Below are positions 25,682 to 35,700 of a stretch of 64,000 bases of DNA, in pieces. The DNA comes from Drosophila pseudoobscura (lineage: Eukaryota; Arthropoda; Insecta; Diptera; Drosophilidae). The notes under the pieces were generated by a model. The model was not told the origin of the DNA and did no database searches. It worked only from the letters and a program-made list of their open reading frames with translations. Position 1 is the stretch's first letter. Every line of letters begins with the position of its first letter. Both the position numbers and the translations under genes were made by a program. The stretch spans positions 23,387,001-23,451,000 of the forward strand of contig NC_046681.1 in the NCBI RefSeq assembly GCF_009870125.1. The letters are read 5' to 3'.

Positions 25682-28291
25682 TGAAGCCCAACTATTCGTG
25701 CGTTAACTGTGATGAGAAGTTCGGGAGCGCCGTGGATCTGGACGAGCACCAGCGAATGACGCACCAGGCGCCCGCCTTCCTGGCGCGTTGCCTCGTATGC
25801 AGCATTTACGGAGTGCATTCGGCCACGCCGAACCCCAACGAATACAAGTGCACGCAGTGCGGTTCCGTCTGCACGACGTCCATGCTGGCGGCGGGACAGC
25901 AGTCGTTCATGGAGCAGCAGGAGGCGCCCGTGACACCCGACGAGCTTCCCGCCATTGCGCCGCGTGATATGAGACTGACGCCCGAAGAGCAACATCACCA
26001 GCAGCAGCAGCAGCTGCAGCAGGAGCACCATCATCAGCAGCAGGAACTGCTTGAGCAACAGCAGCGGGAACTGCAGGAGCATCAGCAGCAACAGCACCAC
26101 CAGGACGATCTTTCTGGCGACCAGGTGGGCCTCAAAGTGCCGCCGCTCACCGTCAAGCTGAACAAAAATTCGAATGGGGGCTCCGTCGCCCATCCCCAGG
26201 TCATCATCAAGGAAGAGCCGCTCAGTCTGAGCGATAGTGGCGATGTGGTTAACGCTGTCCCCGTCTATGCCATACAAGCGAATCCTGGCGTGCAGGCACC
26301 GACCCCTGGGGCCGCCACCAGTGTCCTGGTCAGCACGCGGATCGTGACAGCGGATCAGGCGCACAAGATCCGGCACAAATGTCCGGACTGCCCGAAGACA
26401 TTCAAGACGCTGGGAACCCTGGCCATGCACCGCAAGATCCACACAGGCGAAGCAGAGTAAATTCCATTTATATGCGTTCTATGTGAAATTTGTCCCCGCC
26501 GAACAGTGTGGCCAGCTCTGAAAAGTGTAGCAATTCGGTCACACTTTTCTGCGGGAAGCGCCCGTTATTCGTTTAGGGCAGCCCTGGGTTCCAGCCAACC
26601 CAAATGGAACCACACGATCCGATCCGAATCGGTTCTGTTCGGGGTCTGTCTGGCCTGGAGGCTCTCCCAGCTAACCGTAATACTTTTTACCATATTGTAT
26701 ATGATTTTTTTTTGTTTCCTTCGGACCAGCTGGGCGCATGGGCGCGCGCCCCTTAAGCGCCTTGGGGCGTGGGCCATGCGTCCCTTGTGTGATGTTTGTT
26801 TTGCTATTTATTTTTGTACATCGACTGTTACTAATAATATAATTCTGATTTTTTCTTTCTTTTCTCCCGCGCCATCTCTCTATTTATTTCTTTATCTCTC
26901 TTTCTCTCTCTCTTTCTATTTTTCTCTGCATTCCGTTTCATCGCGCTATTTCGAAAAACCAAAAAAAAAAAACCAAATTGTATATCTATGCCAATTCTTA
27001 ACTCTTCATTCTCCGCTCTCCACGCCCCGCAACTTCGACAGCGCCACGCCCAAAGAACGCCCCTACACGTGCTCCTACTGCGGCAAGTCCTTCACTCAAT
27101 CGAATACACTAAAACAGCACACTCGCATACATACAGGTGAGAAACCATTTAGATGTGGATATTGTGGCAGGGCGTTCACTGTTAAGGATTACCTGAACAA
27201 ACATTTAACGACTCACACGGGTGAGAAGCAATATTTTTCAAATCAAATCAGTCAGTCAATCAGCTATCAACTCAACCAATCAATCGACTCGTCAATCAAT
27301 CAATCAATCAGCCAATCAATCGATCAAAAATGAAATCACTTCAATAAGCAATACTCAACAAAAAGAGAAACCTCTGTATGCAAGTCCATTCTCATTTGCC
27401 ATTAATCTCTTACTCTCTTACTCTCTCTTAATCTCAGTCTCAGTATCTGGCTCTGGCGCTCTCTCTCTCTCTTACTCTCTTACCTCTGCGCAGGCTGCAC
27501 AAAGCTCGCTCTGCGCAGGCGCACGCACCCAGAAAGAAGAACATGGCAAAGAGAGCAAAGCACGCAGCACAAAGCACAGTTACGATTGGCAGTGCCAAAA
27601 ATTCTTTTTGCCATACTCTTCGTTGAGCAGCCAAAAAACATAAAACAAAGTCCAGTTTCGGCAAGCCGAACCTTACATATCCTAACAGAAAGCATTAGTA
27701 ATCCCCAGAGCAATATTTTTCGCTATTTCTGCGAGGGTATAATCCAAATCTGTATCGCCCACCGCCTCATTTCATTACGTAATAATATGTCTCGTATGCA
27801 TTTTAACACCACCAAACCACAGCAAAATATATAAACACACACATCCTTAAATATATATATACATATCTATATATATACATACTATATACAATATAATCTA
27901 TATATACATATATAGTTTAAATAAAACGTGCAAACCCTTTTGATATGCATATCTCTACTGTATCTACACACACAAACACACACACACACACACATCAATC
28001 AGTCAATCAAACAAAGTTTTTGGTACTGCACGCACCATGACACATACTGGCGTTGCAAACGACATGTGCTAACCAAGTGTCCCAATCTTCCTTTCGCCTT
28101 CGTTGTTTGTTGCAGGTGAGAAACCGTTTCATTGCGGCTACTGTGAGAAGTCCTTCAGCGTGAAGGACTATCTCACCAAGCACATACGGACGCACACCGG
28201 CGAAAAGCCGTACACCTGTCCGTATTGCGATAAGCGCTTCACGCAGCGAAGCGCCCTCACCGTGCACACGACCAAGCTGCATCCGCTCTAG
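25315..28291 (+). CDS. C2H2 zinc-finger transcription factor with poly-Q, alternatively spliced fingers
   Basis: Exons: 25315-26456; 27042-27136 (short form) or 27042-27220 (long form); 28116-28291. Phases agree in both forms, giving 470 or 498 residues. The start at 25315 has a GTGAAATG context. An N-terminal finger (CPMCHQQF, near residue 64) is followed by a poly-Q run, CVNCDEKF, a single C-x2-C pair in CTQCGS, and a His/Gln-rich zone. KEEPLSL resembles a sumoylation site. The C-terminal fingers are [16 protein letters not shown], optional [16 protein letters not shown] and CPYCDKRF, ending in HTTKLHPL, with TGEKP linkers. This is a nuclear DNA-binding protein. I could not fix its melanogaster ortholog. 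The two exon-2 donors both fall inside the TGEKP linker codons. Confidence 0.93.
25632..25680 (+). repeat. CAG/CAA tract encoding poly-Gln
   Basis: An imperfect CAG/CAA run encodes about 16 glutamines, interrupted by one His. It lies between the first and second cysteine-containing segments of the zinc-finger protein. Such tracts vary in length between strains. Confidence 0.9.
25987..26103 (+). repeat. Gln/His-rich low-complexity coding tract
   Basis: CAG, CAT and GAG codons alternate here and encode a Gln/His/Glu-rich linker of about 39 residues, with heptad-like leucines. It probably forms a flexible or coiled activation-type region of the zinc-finger protein. Confidence 0.8.
26457..27041 (+). 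other. Intron 1 of the zinc-finger gene, with promoter-like motifs
   Basis: A 585-bp intron with donor GTAAAT and acceptor TTCGACAG. Unlike an ordinary intron it contains CGGTCACACTT at about 26537-26547, close to the fly core-promoter Motif 1, and an inverse relative CAGTGTGGCC near 26505. A CT-rich tract (26870-26935) follows. Confidence 0.6.
27137..27220 (+). CDS. Optional 84-nt zinc-finger module (exon 2 extension)
   Basis: Between the proximal donor (ACAG|GTGAGAAA at 27136/27137) and the distal donor (ACGG|GTGAGAAG at 27220/27221) lie exactly 84 bases. They encode one full finger, [21 protein letters not shown], in frame with the next exon. Use of the distal donor adds one finger. The finger is similar to the one in exon 3 ([21 protein letters not shown]), which suggests a local duplication. 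Confidence 0.75.
27221..28115 (+). other. Intron 2 of the zinc-finger gene
   Basis: An 895-bp intron (979 bp when the proximal donor is used). It starts with an AATCAATC/AGTC-rich microsatellite zone (27240-27330). If unspliced, the frame stays open to 27333 and adds an Asn/Ser/Gln-rich tail. A CT tract (27405-27485), an AT-rich zone and a CA run (27966-27994) follow, before the TTGTTGCAG acceptor. Confidence 0.8.
27966..27994. repeat. CA dinucleotide repeat
   Basis: An interrupted (CA)n microsatellite in intron 2 of the zinc-finger gene. Confidence 0.85.
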
Positions 28292-30588
28292 GGCAGGCCT
28301 GGCGGGGGCCGCCAACCCGCTCTTGCTGCCGACCCCGAGAAGCCGTCGTAGAGGAAGCACCACCACCACCTCCTTGGATGGTGGGCAATCAGTGGCAGTG
28401 GCAATACAAGGAGCAGTAGCGATAAGCTGGAGCAACAAACTAGAATGAAAGACCTTTTCAAAGACGACACAAGAAGTTAACTGAAGCGGAGCAACGCAAC
28501 CAACGACTGGCAAATCTCCTCGGAAGGGGCTGCTAGATAATACTAAATTACTAAATTAGATTTTCGTTTTCAAACAAATCAAAGTTTTACTAAACTAGCG
28601 TACGGTTCTAGAATGTTTAAGTTAATGCAATCGATTTTTGATTCAATTTGGTTATGTAGATGTTTGCAATTTTTTATTTTTATTTGTATATCCTATATGA
28701 ATATCGTATATCATATTTTGTTATTCTATGAGATTTTATATGGTGACTCCTTGGCGCACACTCACGCACCCACGTGGCGCTATATATATACACAGAAACA
28801 CACACAGACACACACACACACATCTATTATTTATGCGTATATATAAAGAGAAAACTATTTTTTATTCATCTACTATGTGGCAATATTAATTTTATCTCAA
28901 ACTTGTTTGTAAAACGTTTTAAAAAAACAAAGAAGGGTACTCTCAAGTCTACGCGCAAACTTAAATTATTTCTTAAATTATACATTTATGTATTCGAACT
29001 CAAAAAACACTAAATTATTTATTTTTCATAAAAAAAAAAACACTATTCGAAATTTTTACTCAAACCATGAAAAACAAAAAAACACTCAAGAAACCAAACC
29101 ATTTCTTAACTATTTGCATACGAGCAGGATCTCGTTTGTTTTGGCTTTAAAAACTTTATTTACTTTTAATCTGTTTAGCTTGTTTTTATTCAAGAAATGT
29201 TAACCATTGTTTATTTTTAAAATTATTTAAGTTGAAAGCGTCGCTTTTGTTTGTTACACTAAACAGTGAGATTGTATAAAACTAAACCTTAAAACTAAAA
29301 ACTATAACTTAATAGAGAACAAAACAAACAAACAACTAAGCAATTAATTTTACAAAATTTTTGCATTTTTTAACGCAAGTCAAAAAGTATTTAAGAGAAA
29401 ATTGAAAATGGAAAATTTACGCTAAACGCAACACAGCTTTATGCGCCAAACTAGAACGTTAAACAAATTAAACATAAACTAATCTAACAATCTATACAAT
29501 TGATAATTTTGATAAACAAGCTTCAAGTTGTTTTTTGTAACATATATACTTTATGTATGTACTTTATCCGAAATGAGAAAATTCATCATTTTTTACTACT
29601 ACTTAAAACCGACTTTTTAAACAAAACGATTACTTGGACGAGTTGTACGTACTAAAACCAACTAAACCTTAAACAAAACTAAAACTAAAACTGTAGCAAA
29701 ACCAAAACCATGTACATTTTTATAACATAGTGTTATATAATTATATAAAATATATATATATACATATAAATCTGTATGTAATATTAATGCATAATACACT
29801 CAAACAAATTGTCTACCTAAAATGGCACATAGCACAGCAACAAAACGATGCGCAGCGCATGTAAAACCAAAATAAATTCTAAGTACTAAAATACTGTAAT
29901 TTTTTAAGTTTTAAATAAACCGAGAGGAAATGAGTTGACGATCAAAAGCAACAGACAAACAAACAAACAAACAGAAACGAACAAGGACAGGCTTATCTAA
30001 CCGCAAAAACTAAGCAAATTAATTAACTAAGTGAATATGAGAATGTATGAGTATGAATGATAATGATAATGGCATAACGAACTAATCATGTTGATAACGA
30101 TACGTACTAAATACCGATTAACTATTAGAACTTAGCCACGAAACCAATAACGAATGACGAAGCCAGACAGACAACACACGCACACAACAGTGAAAAAGTG
30201 AGTAAATAGTTGGTAAAGTGTAATTAAAATGAAATTTATTATATATATAACTAGATACTATTATTATGTATGTATGTACTTGCAATCTAAATTTACGTGA
30301 GCGAAAACTAGTAAATATTCGAGCAATATTTCAATTTACATATATAGATATATACAAGATGAACTATATACACAAAATAAAGTCCAACCATGTAGAAAGA
30401 TTATATACGAAAAGAAAACGGTCTCAAAAGAATTTCGATTTCCCAGAGACTGGATAGGAACCCACGTTCTAAGACTCTTACACATAATATCTATGTGGGA
30501 TTATATAATGATTTAAGGAACATGATGTTCTGATTGTTCTGTATATTTTATAGGTAAAATTCGGGATGGATTAGTTGAGTTTTTGATA
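28292..30588 (+). other. Long AT-rich 3' UTR of the zinc-finger gene
   Basis: After the TAG stop, composition turns strongly AT-rich. AATAAA signals on the plus strand stand at 29871-29876, 29914-29919 and 30376-30381, so the mRNA could end near 29.9 or 30.4 kb with a 3' UTR of 1.6-2.1 kb. It contains poly-T, AAAC-rich and (TA)n tracts and a CA run near 28795-28822. No coding exon is seen. Confidence 0.65.
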
Positions 30589-30651
30589 TCACGGAACTGT
30601 ACGCCACACACAAACCGCGCTCAGTTTGCTTTTCGGAAACACATCCGTAAT
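30589..30651 (-). CDS. Possible alternative terminal exon of the GPR158-like receptor
   Basis: On the minus strand an acceptor GATTGCAG precedes a frame ITDVFPKSKLSAV... of 20 codons ending in TGA at 30589. It could follow the 42-nt exon at 31540-31581 in phase 0. The next frame over also stays open for about 33 codons if the upstream donor at 31545/31544 is used. This is inference from splice signals only. Confidence 0.25.
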   Translation of the reverse strand: MTDVFPKSKLSAVCVWRTVP

Positions 30652-31539
30652 CTGCAATCAATCCCCAATTAAACCCCCCAGACACCACATTTAGTTGATC
30701 ATTTAGTTTAGTTTATTTAGTTTTTGTTGTTGTTTTTTTTCTGCTTTAATTACAATGAACGAATATTATGAACACTATCACACTTTCAAAATGTTTTCGG
30801 TTTTACATTATTTTTTCTGTTTTTTCTTTTCGATCCTTTTTTTGTTGGGTTGTAGTTTCGTGTGCGCTGAGCAACTAATTTAGTATGCCTCTCTCTTCGG
30901 TTGCTTTGGTTTTTATTGTAATGCTGATTACATTCATATATGTATATATATATTTATATATAATATAAGTAGTTATATATAGTTATGTATATGTCATATA
31001 TATTTTTTACACACACACTTTTGATCAAACGCAATCAAGAAGTTGGCTTAAGTTTTGTCGTCAATTTAGTTTCATTTTTTGGGCTTTCTATAATTTGTTT
31101 TAAATGCTCAATTTGTTGCATGCATGTTGTATGTTTACCTAATTTAACCATTTGCCATGTTTTACTCGCTATATGTATATAATTTTATATATATATGTGT
31201 ATATACGTACATATACTATACCCCATATATATGTAAATGCCCAAGTAACTGTACTATATGTTTTCTATGGACTTATTCTCCCCAAAAAACATTCTAACGA
31301 GCGCATCCAAAAATGTATTGCGTACATTTGAAATGTATTCACTTTGTGGTTTCTTTGCTTTTTTTTCAAAACTCCTACTACCGTCTACCTTCGAAAACAA
31401 CGGATATATTAAACATTCTCTGGGATTGGATCTAAAATTGTTGGGAAATCAACTTCAAATGGGAATAATACTTGAGACAGAATTTGTTCGGCTAGTTACG
31501 ATACAAAAAAAGGGTACTTAAGCATCTATTAAGCATTAC
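30652..31539. other. AT-rich spacer between convergent genes
   Basis: It contains T-rich and TATATA tracts and no believable reading frame. It is either an intron of the receptor's alternative 3' end or intergenic. Confidence 0.4.
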
Positions 31540-31581
31540 CTTACCGACATCCTTCCGGAGCTTTTCGATTTCTTTCTGTAA
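31540..31581 (-). CDS. Candidate 42-nt coiled-coil exon of the receptor gene
   Basis: The minus strand has acceptor TGTGTGGCAG, then 14 codons LQKEIEKLRKDVGK, then donor AAG|GTAATG; a second donor G|GTAAGG lies five bases earlier. The peptide has heptad character and a dense charge pattern unlike random AT-rich DNA. It starts and ends in phase 0, matching the phase of the upstream receptor exons. It would be part of an alternative C-terminus bypassing the stop at 32768. Confidence 0.45.
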
Positions 31582-32767
31582 CTGCCACACAAAGTTAACA
31601 AACAAAATGCCTGGGCTCTGCTCTCTCCGAAACCAAAGACTATTCAATACCAATTGCATCAGGTACAAATTCCATTTAAATTTCAGCTGACTCATCCCAG
31701 AATCCTACACAAATACAGCTTTTTGGTCTCCCATGCAACATCTTGGTATTGTATAGTCTTTGGTTTTGGCCTCTCTTAAGTATGGCACGCTTCTCTTTCG
31801 TACAGTACTGCACTTAGTATTTACAAAAAGTTTACCCCGTTCGGTGTTTTGGATGGGAAAATGTAGGAATTACAAGTATACAATATATAATACAAATATA
31901 TATTAGTAGGTAATTAGTAAGATGTAAAGTGTGTGATAGTTATGAGAGAATTTCATTACTAGATTTTAATGCCTATAAGCTCAAATTTACAACTGATTAT
32001 TCACTGTTCTTTCAAAATGATTTTCGCTGTGCTCTCCTCACAAATATTCCCTATCGTTTATAGAGAGAGATGGTGAGGGGATATTTACCGAGTGTTCGCT
32101 CGGTTGGATTCGAAATAAGTGGCAAATTAATAGAGTATTAGTAACTGTTGAGTTGAGGAACTTAGATGTAAACTCAAATGTGTGTAGTAGGAATAGGTTT
32201 ATCAATAATTAGTTTCTTGTCTCTTTTTGTTTTGGTTTTACAAAACAGTTTTATCGTTTACCTACACAGGTGGGCTCTGTTTTATCGCTCTCTTTCGTAC
32301 AACTTTGCTCGAAATCAATCGAAATCAAATTGAGAGAAATCAACAACGTAAAATCATCTAAAAGTGTATCAAAATTGTACAAAACTCATTTGCTTCTTTA
32401 CTTTATATTCTTTTCACTCTTCACTCTTTCCATTTCTCTTCACTTGTCTATGCGTTTTTTATTTTCTTTTATTTTTTAAATAAAGTAATGTTTTTTATTG
32501 TTTGTGTTTTTTTGTGTCTTTGCCTTTGTTCATGTGTTGCTTTTTGTTGGTTTTTCTTTCATTGCGAAATTAAAGTAATCCTTTTATTGTTTGTATTGTT
32601 GCGCTATATATTACCTATGCTGCACCCTAATCCTCCCATACACATACATACATACATATTGATATCTACACATACAATCATGTACTATCGTATCCTTTAA
32701 TACTTATATACAAATCCTTCGTTTACGAGTTCTTCCTCCTCTGCTCCCACAACGACTGTGGGTTTCC
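31582..32767 (-). other. 3' UTR of the GPR158-like receptor or intron of its long form
   Basis: AT-rich sequence downstream of the minus-strand stop at 32768. It has T-rich blocks (32395-32600) and no convincing coding exon. For the isoform ending at 32768 it is 3' UTR; for the putative longer form it is intron. Confidence 0.5.
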
Positions 32768-35700
32768 TTACTTCGAGTGAGAGACAATTGAGTGCGAGAC
32801 CATCGAATGGGAGAGCATTGAATGCGATACGCCCGATATCTCCGCGTAGGTATCCGTCGGTCCCTCGCCACTGCATACGGAGTCCTCGGGTGTACGGGAT
32901 GGTTCCGCCTCGGTGATCTCGATGTCCTGATGATGCTTGTTGCTGCGGTGTTTGGCACTTAGAGCCTGCGGAATAACGATCTCTTAGTACGTTCTTTATA
33001 GCCAATACAAGTACGTAATTCTAGTTCGTTTCGTGTGCATTCTGGTTAGACATATGAAGTGCTATCTATGGACGGACACATGCACACAGAGTGGGGGTAC
33101 GGGAAGGGCAGGACTGGGGTCTAGTTGAATAGACAAACGTGCGGCGGAGATTCCTTTTATTACTTTTTTATTTTTCGGTTAGTTTAGGTACAGTCACAAC
33201 ACAAATATGTATTTTGTTAGGTTAGGTTTACTTTAGAGAGAGAGGCTGACATTCTTACCTTATCCTTGCTGCCCTTTTTCTACATTGAACATGTTTGGTA
33301 TTGGTTTTTAGTTGGTGGTAGTGGTGGGATTCGAATATACGAGTATTGTACATAGTCATGACAAGAACAATGATATATATATATTTATATATGTGTATTA
33401 ATACAAGTCACATACAAGGGGGAGCAGATGAGAAATATAGAGTCAGAGAGAGAGACAGACAGAGAGATAGTGAGAGAAAGATCTAGGGATAGCTTGGGAT
33501 AGGCGACAGCATTATAGGTTTCTGTTCGAAGTTCAGTATTCAGAAACAATTGATAAAAACAATCTGGGTTCCCTATACCCCGGTCCTTTATTTTTGATGA
33601 TGTCATGTACAGTGAGCTCGCGATGACTACGACTACACTGTGGTGGACAGGTGACAGATGACGTGACCCCGTGATTCGGACTCACCTGCAATGAGAATCG
33701 ACGATGACCCGCCTTGCGTCCACCGCGTCGTTTGCTGATGTGCGGATTGTCCTGTCTCAAGGTCTTGTTCTTCAGTATCTCAAGTTGTGTATACAGTCTG
33801 GAAAAGATTGCGAATAAGTACAGACACATACAACAGAAGTACGATTACCTTTTGAGTTCAGCACGTATATCCTCGGGACTCATTTCGGATATGGTCAGCT
33901 CACCGATGTCGGGGTCACCAAGGCAAAGGCCCGCATAGCCACCGCCCAAACGCTGACCGGCATCGTGTGCAGCACCCTTGAAAGCATCCACAGGTAAACG
34001 TATTGATAGATCATACGCTAGCGAACGAACCTGCAAGCTATGAAGATGCAACAAACACCGCAAACCACACTCAGGAAGTAAAACGTAAACCGAACTCAAA
34101 CCGAGAGAGCAAGTACACAAGTATAGAAAGAAGGAGAAAAGTAGACTCGAAACTCAAGATCAGATATCTGTGCAGGTTTATGTGTGATCGGAGTATGAGA
34201 ATGACTGCTGGCTGAGTATAGTATGTGAATGTGAATGAGTGTTTGATGGAGTTGTCTGCGATCATTGGGTATGTGAGTGTGAGTGCTGTCTGAATAGGTG
34301 ATATGTGAATGAAAGTTGGAGCGATGGACTTGTCTGCGATCATTGGTTATGATTTTGTCTGATGTTTTGCTGGAAATGAGATAAACAAAGTTCAAAGGAA
34401 ATCAAAAACGGAATTCAAAACTTAACAAAGTTGGACTTTAGCTATAGTAGAAGACTAATTATGTAGACAGAGAGAGTTTTTAGGTTCAGAATATCTAGGT
34501 TGAGAGAGACAGCGAGCGAGCGAGAGAGAGAGGCAGAGCAGGTAACAGTTACAGTGAGGCGTGGCGAGGCGAGTGGAGGTAAGTATTCTGGGAAATGCTG
34601 GTATTTTGTAGGTATATATGCGTATTGGGGATTTTGAAAGGAAACCGATTTTTGTCATATTTTTTTAGTTGATTTTTTCTTGTTAAAACTCGTACAAAAT
34701 ACATGCAAAAACTAAACTAGACATGCAAAAAGTGTAGCGTGCAAATAAAGTTCAAGTGCAAGTCGAATGGAACTAAAGACAAAGTACAGTCAAACATTCG
34801 GGCGGGACAAAAACGACACACTTGCAGCAACTTCATAGCTTGACTAAAAATTTCATCAAAATGTTAGCTTAATACTAAAATTATGTTAATTTTTTGTTTA
34901 CTCCAAACCAAAAATGAAAGAACTCCAGAACAAGAAACCAAAGACAATAACCGAAAGGAAATAATTAATTGTTTCAGCAAAAGCAACAAAGCTTTCGATA
35001 CGTTTAGGTTTCACTTTTTTTTGTTGAACAAAAATCGTTTCCTCAGCAAATTTCAATATTATACCAAATACAACTATCGATGGCAACGATAAATGGCGAC
35101 GATGACAGATGCAACAATACAACCCTGACGGCGACGGACAAATCACAAAGCACAAAGCGCACAAGTGGGTGAGAGGGAGAGAGAGCGAATTCTAAGCCTG
35201 GACTTTGACGCCAACCACTGCCTACGCTCCTTTTATGAACCCAAATATTAATCTCAAACTGAAAAGTTTATTAAAATTAAAAGTTAAAACTAAATAGTAG
35301 ACAAACCAAAGAGCTGCAATCAACTGAAGAGTGTCGAAAACGTTGGGTTACCTGCTTGTGCTGATACCACAATTTTGGCACAAATATCAGACCCAGGGCA
35401 AAGCTGTTTGTCAGCTGGGAGCGCACGAAGAGGGCCAGCAGTATGGCGCTGGGACTCATTTCCGGTAGGTAGACAAAGCGCAGAAAGTAGAAGCTGGACG
35501 AGACAAGGAACTCGAGCGTGAGGGCGGTCACCAGAAATTGTCGTTCCTGTGCCAGGGGGAAAAGGAAATTACTTGTAAATGCATTTGACCCACTCTTCGG
35601 ATCGAATCCACTTGGGGTCTTCGCATCTCACCCGGAACTGAGTGTTGGCATTGCGACTGGCTATGGAGAGGTGCAGGCCGAAGCACAGGATGAGTATTTC

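Noticed and set aside
25177-26442. 421-codon minus-strand frame opposite the zinc-finger exon
   Set aside because: An antisense shadow of the poly-Q/zinc-finger exon (Leu-rich from CTG/TTG). The plus-strand frame has clear zinc-finger domains and splice logic.
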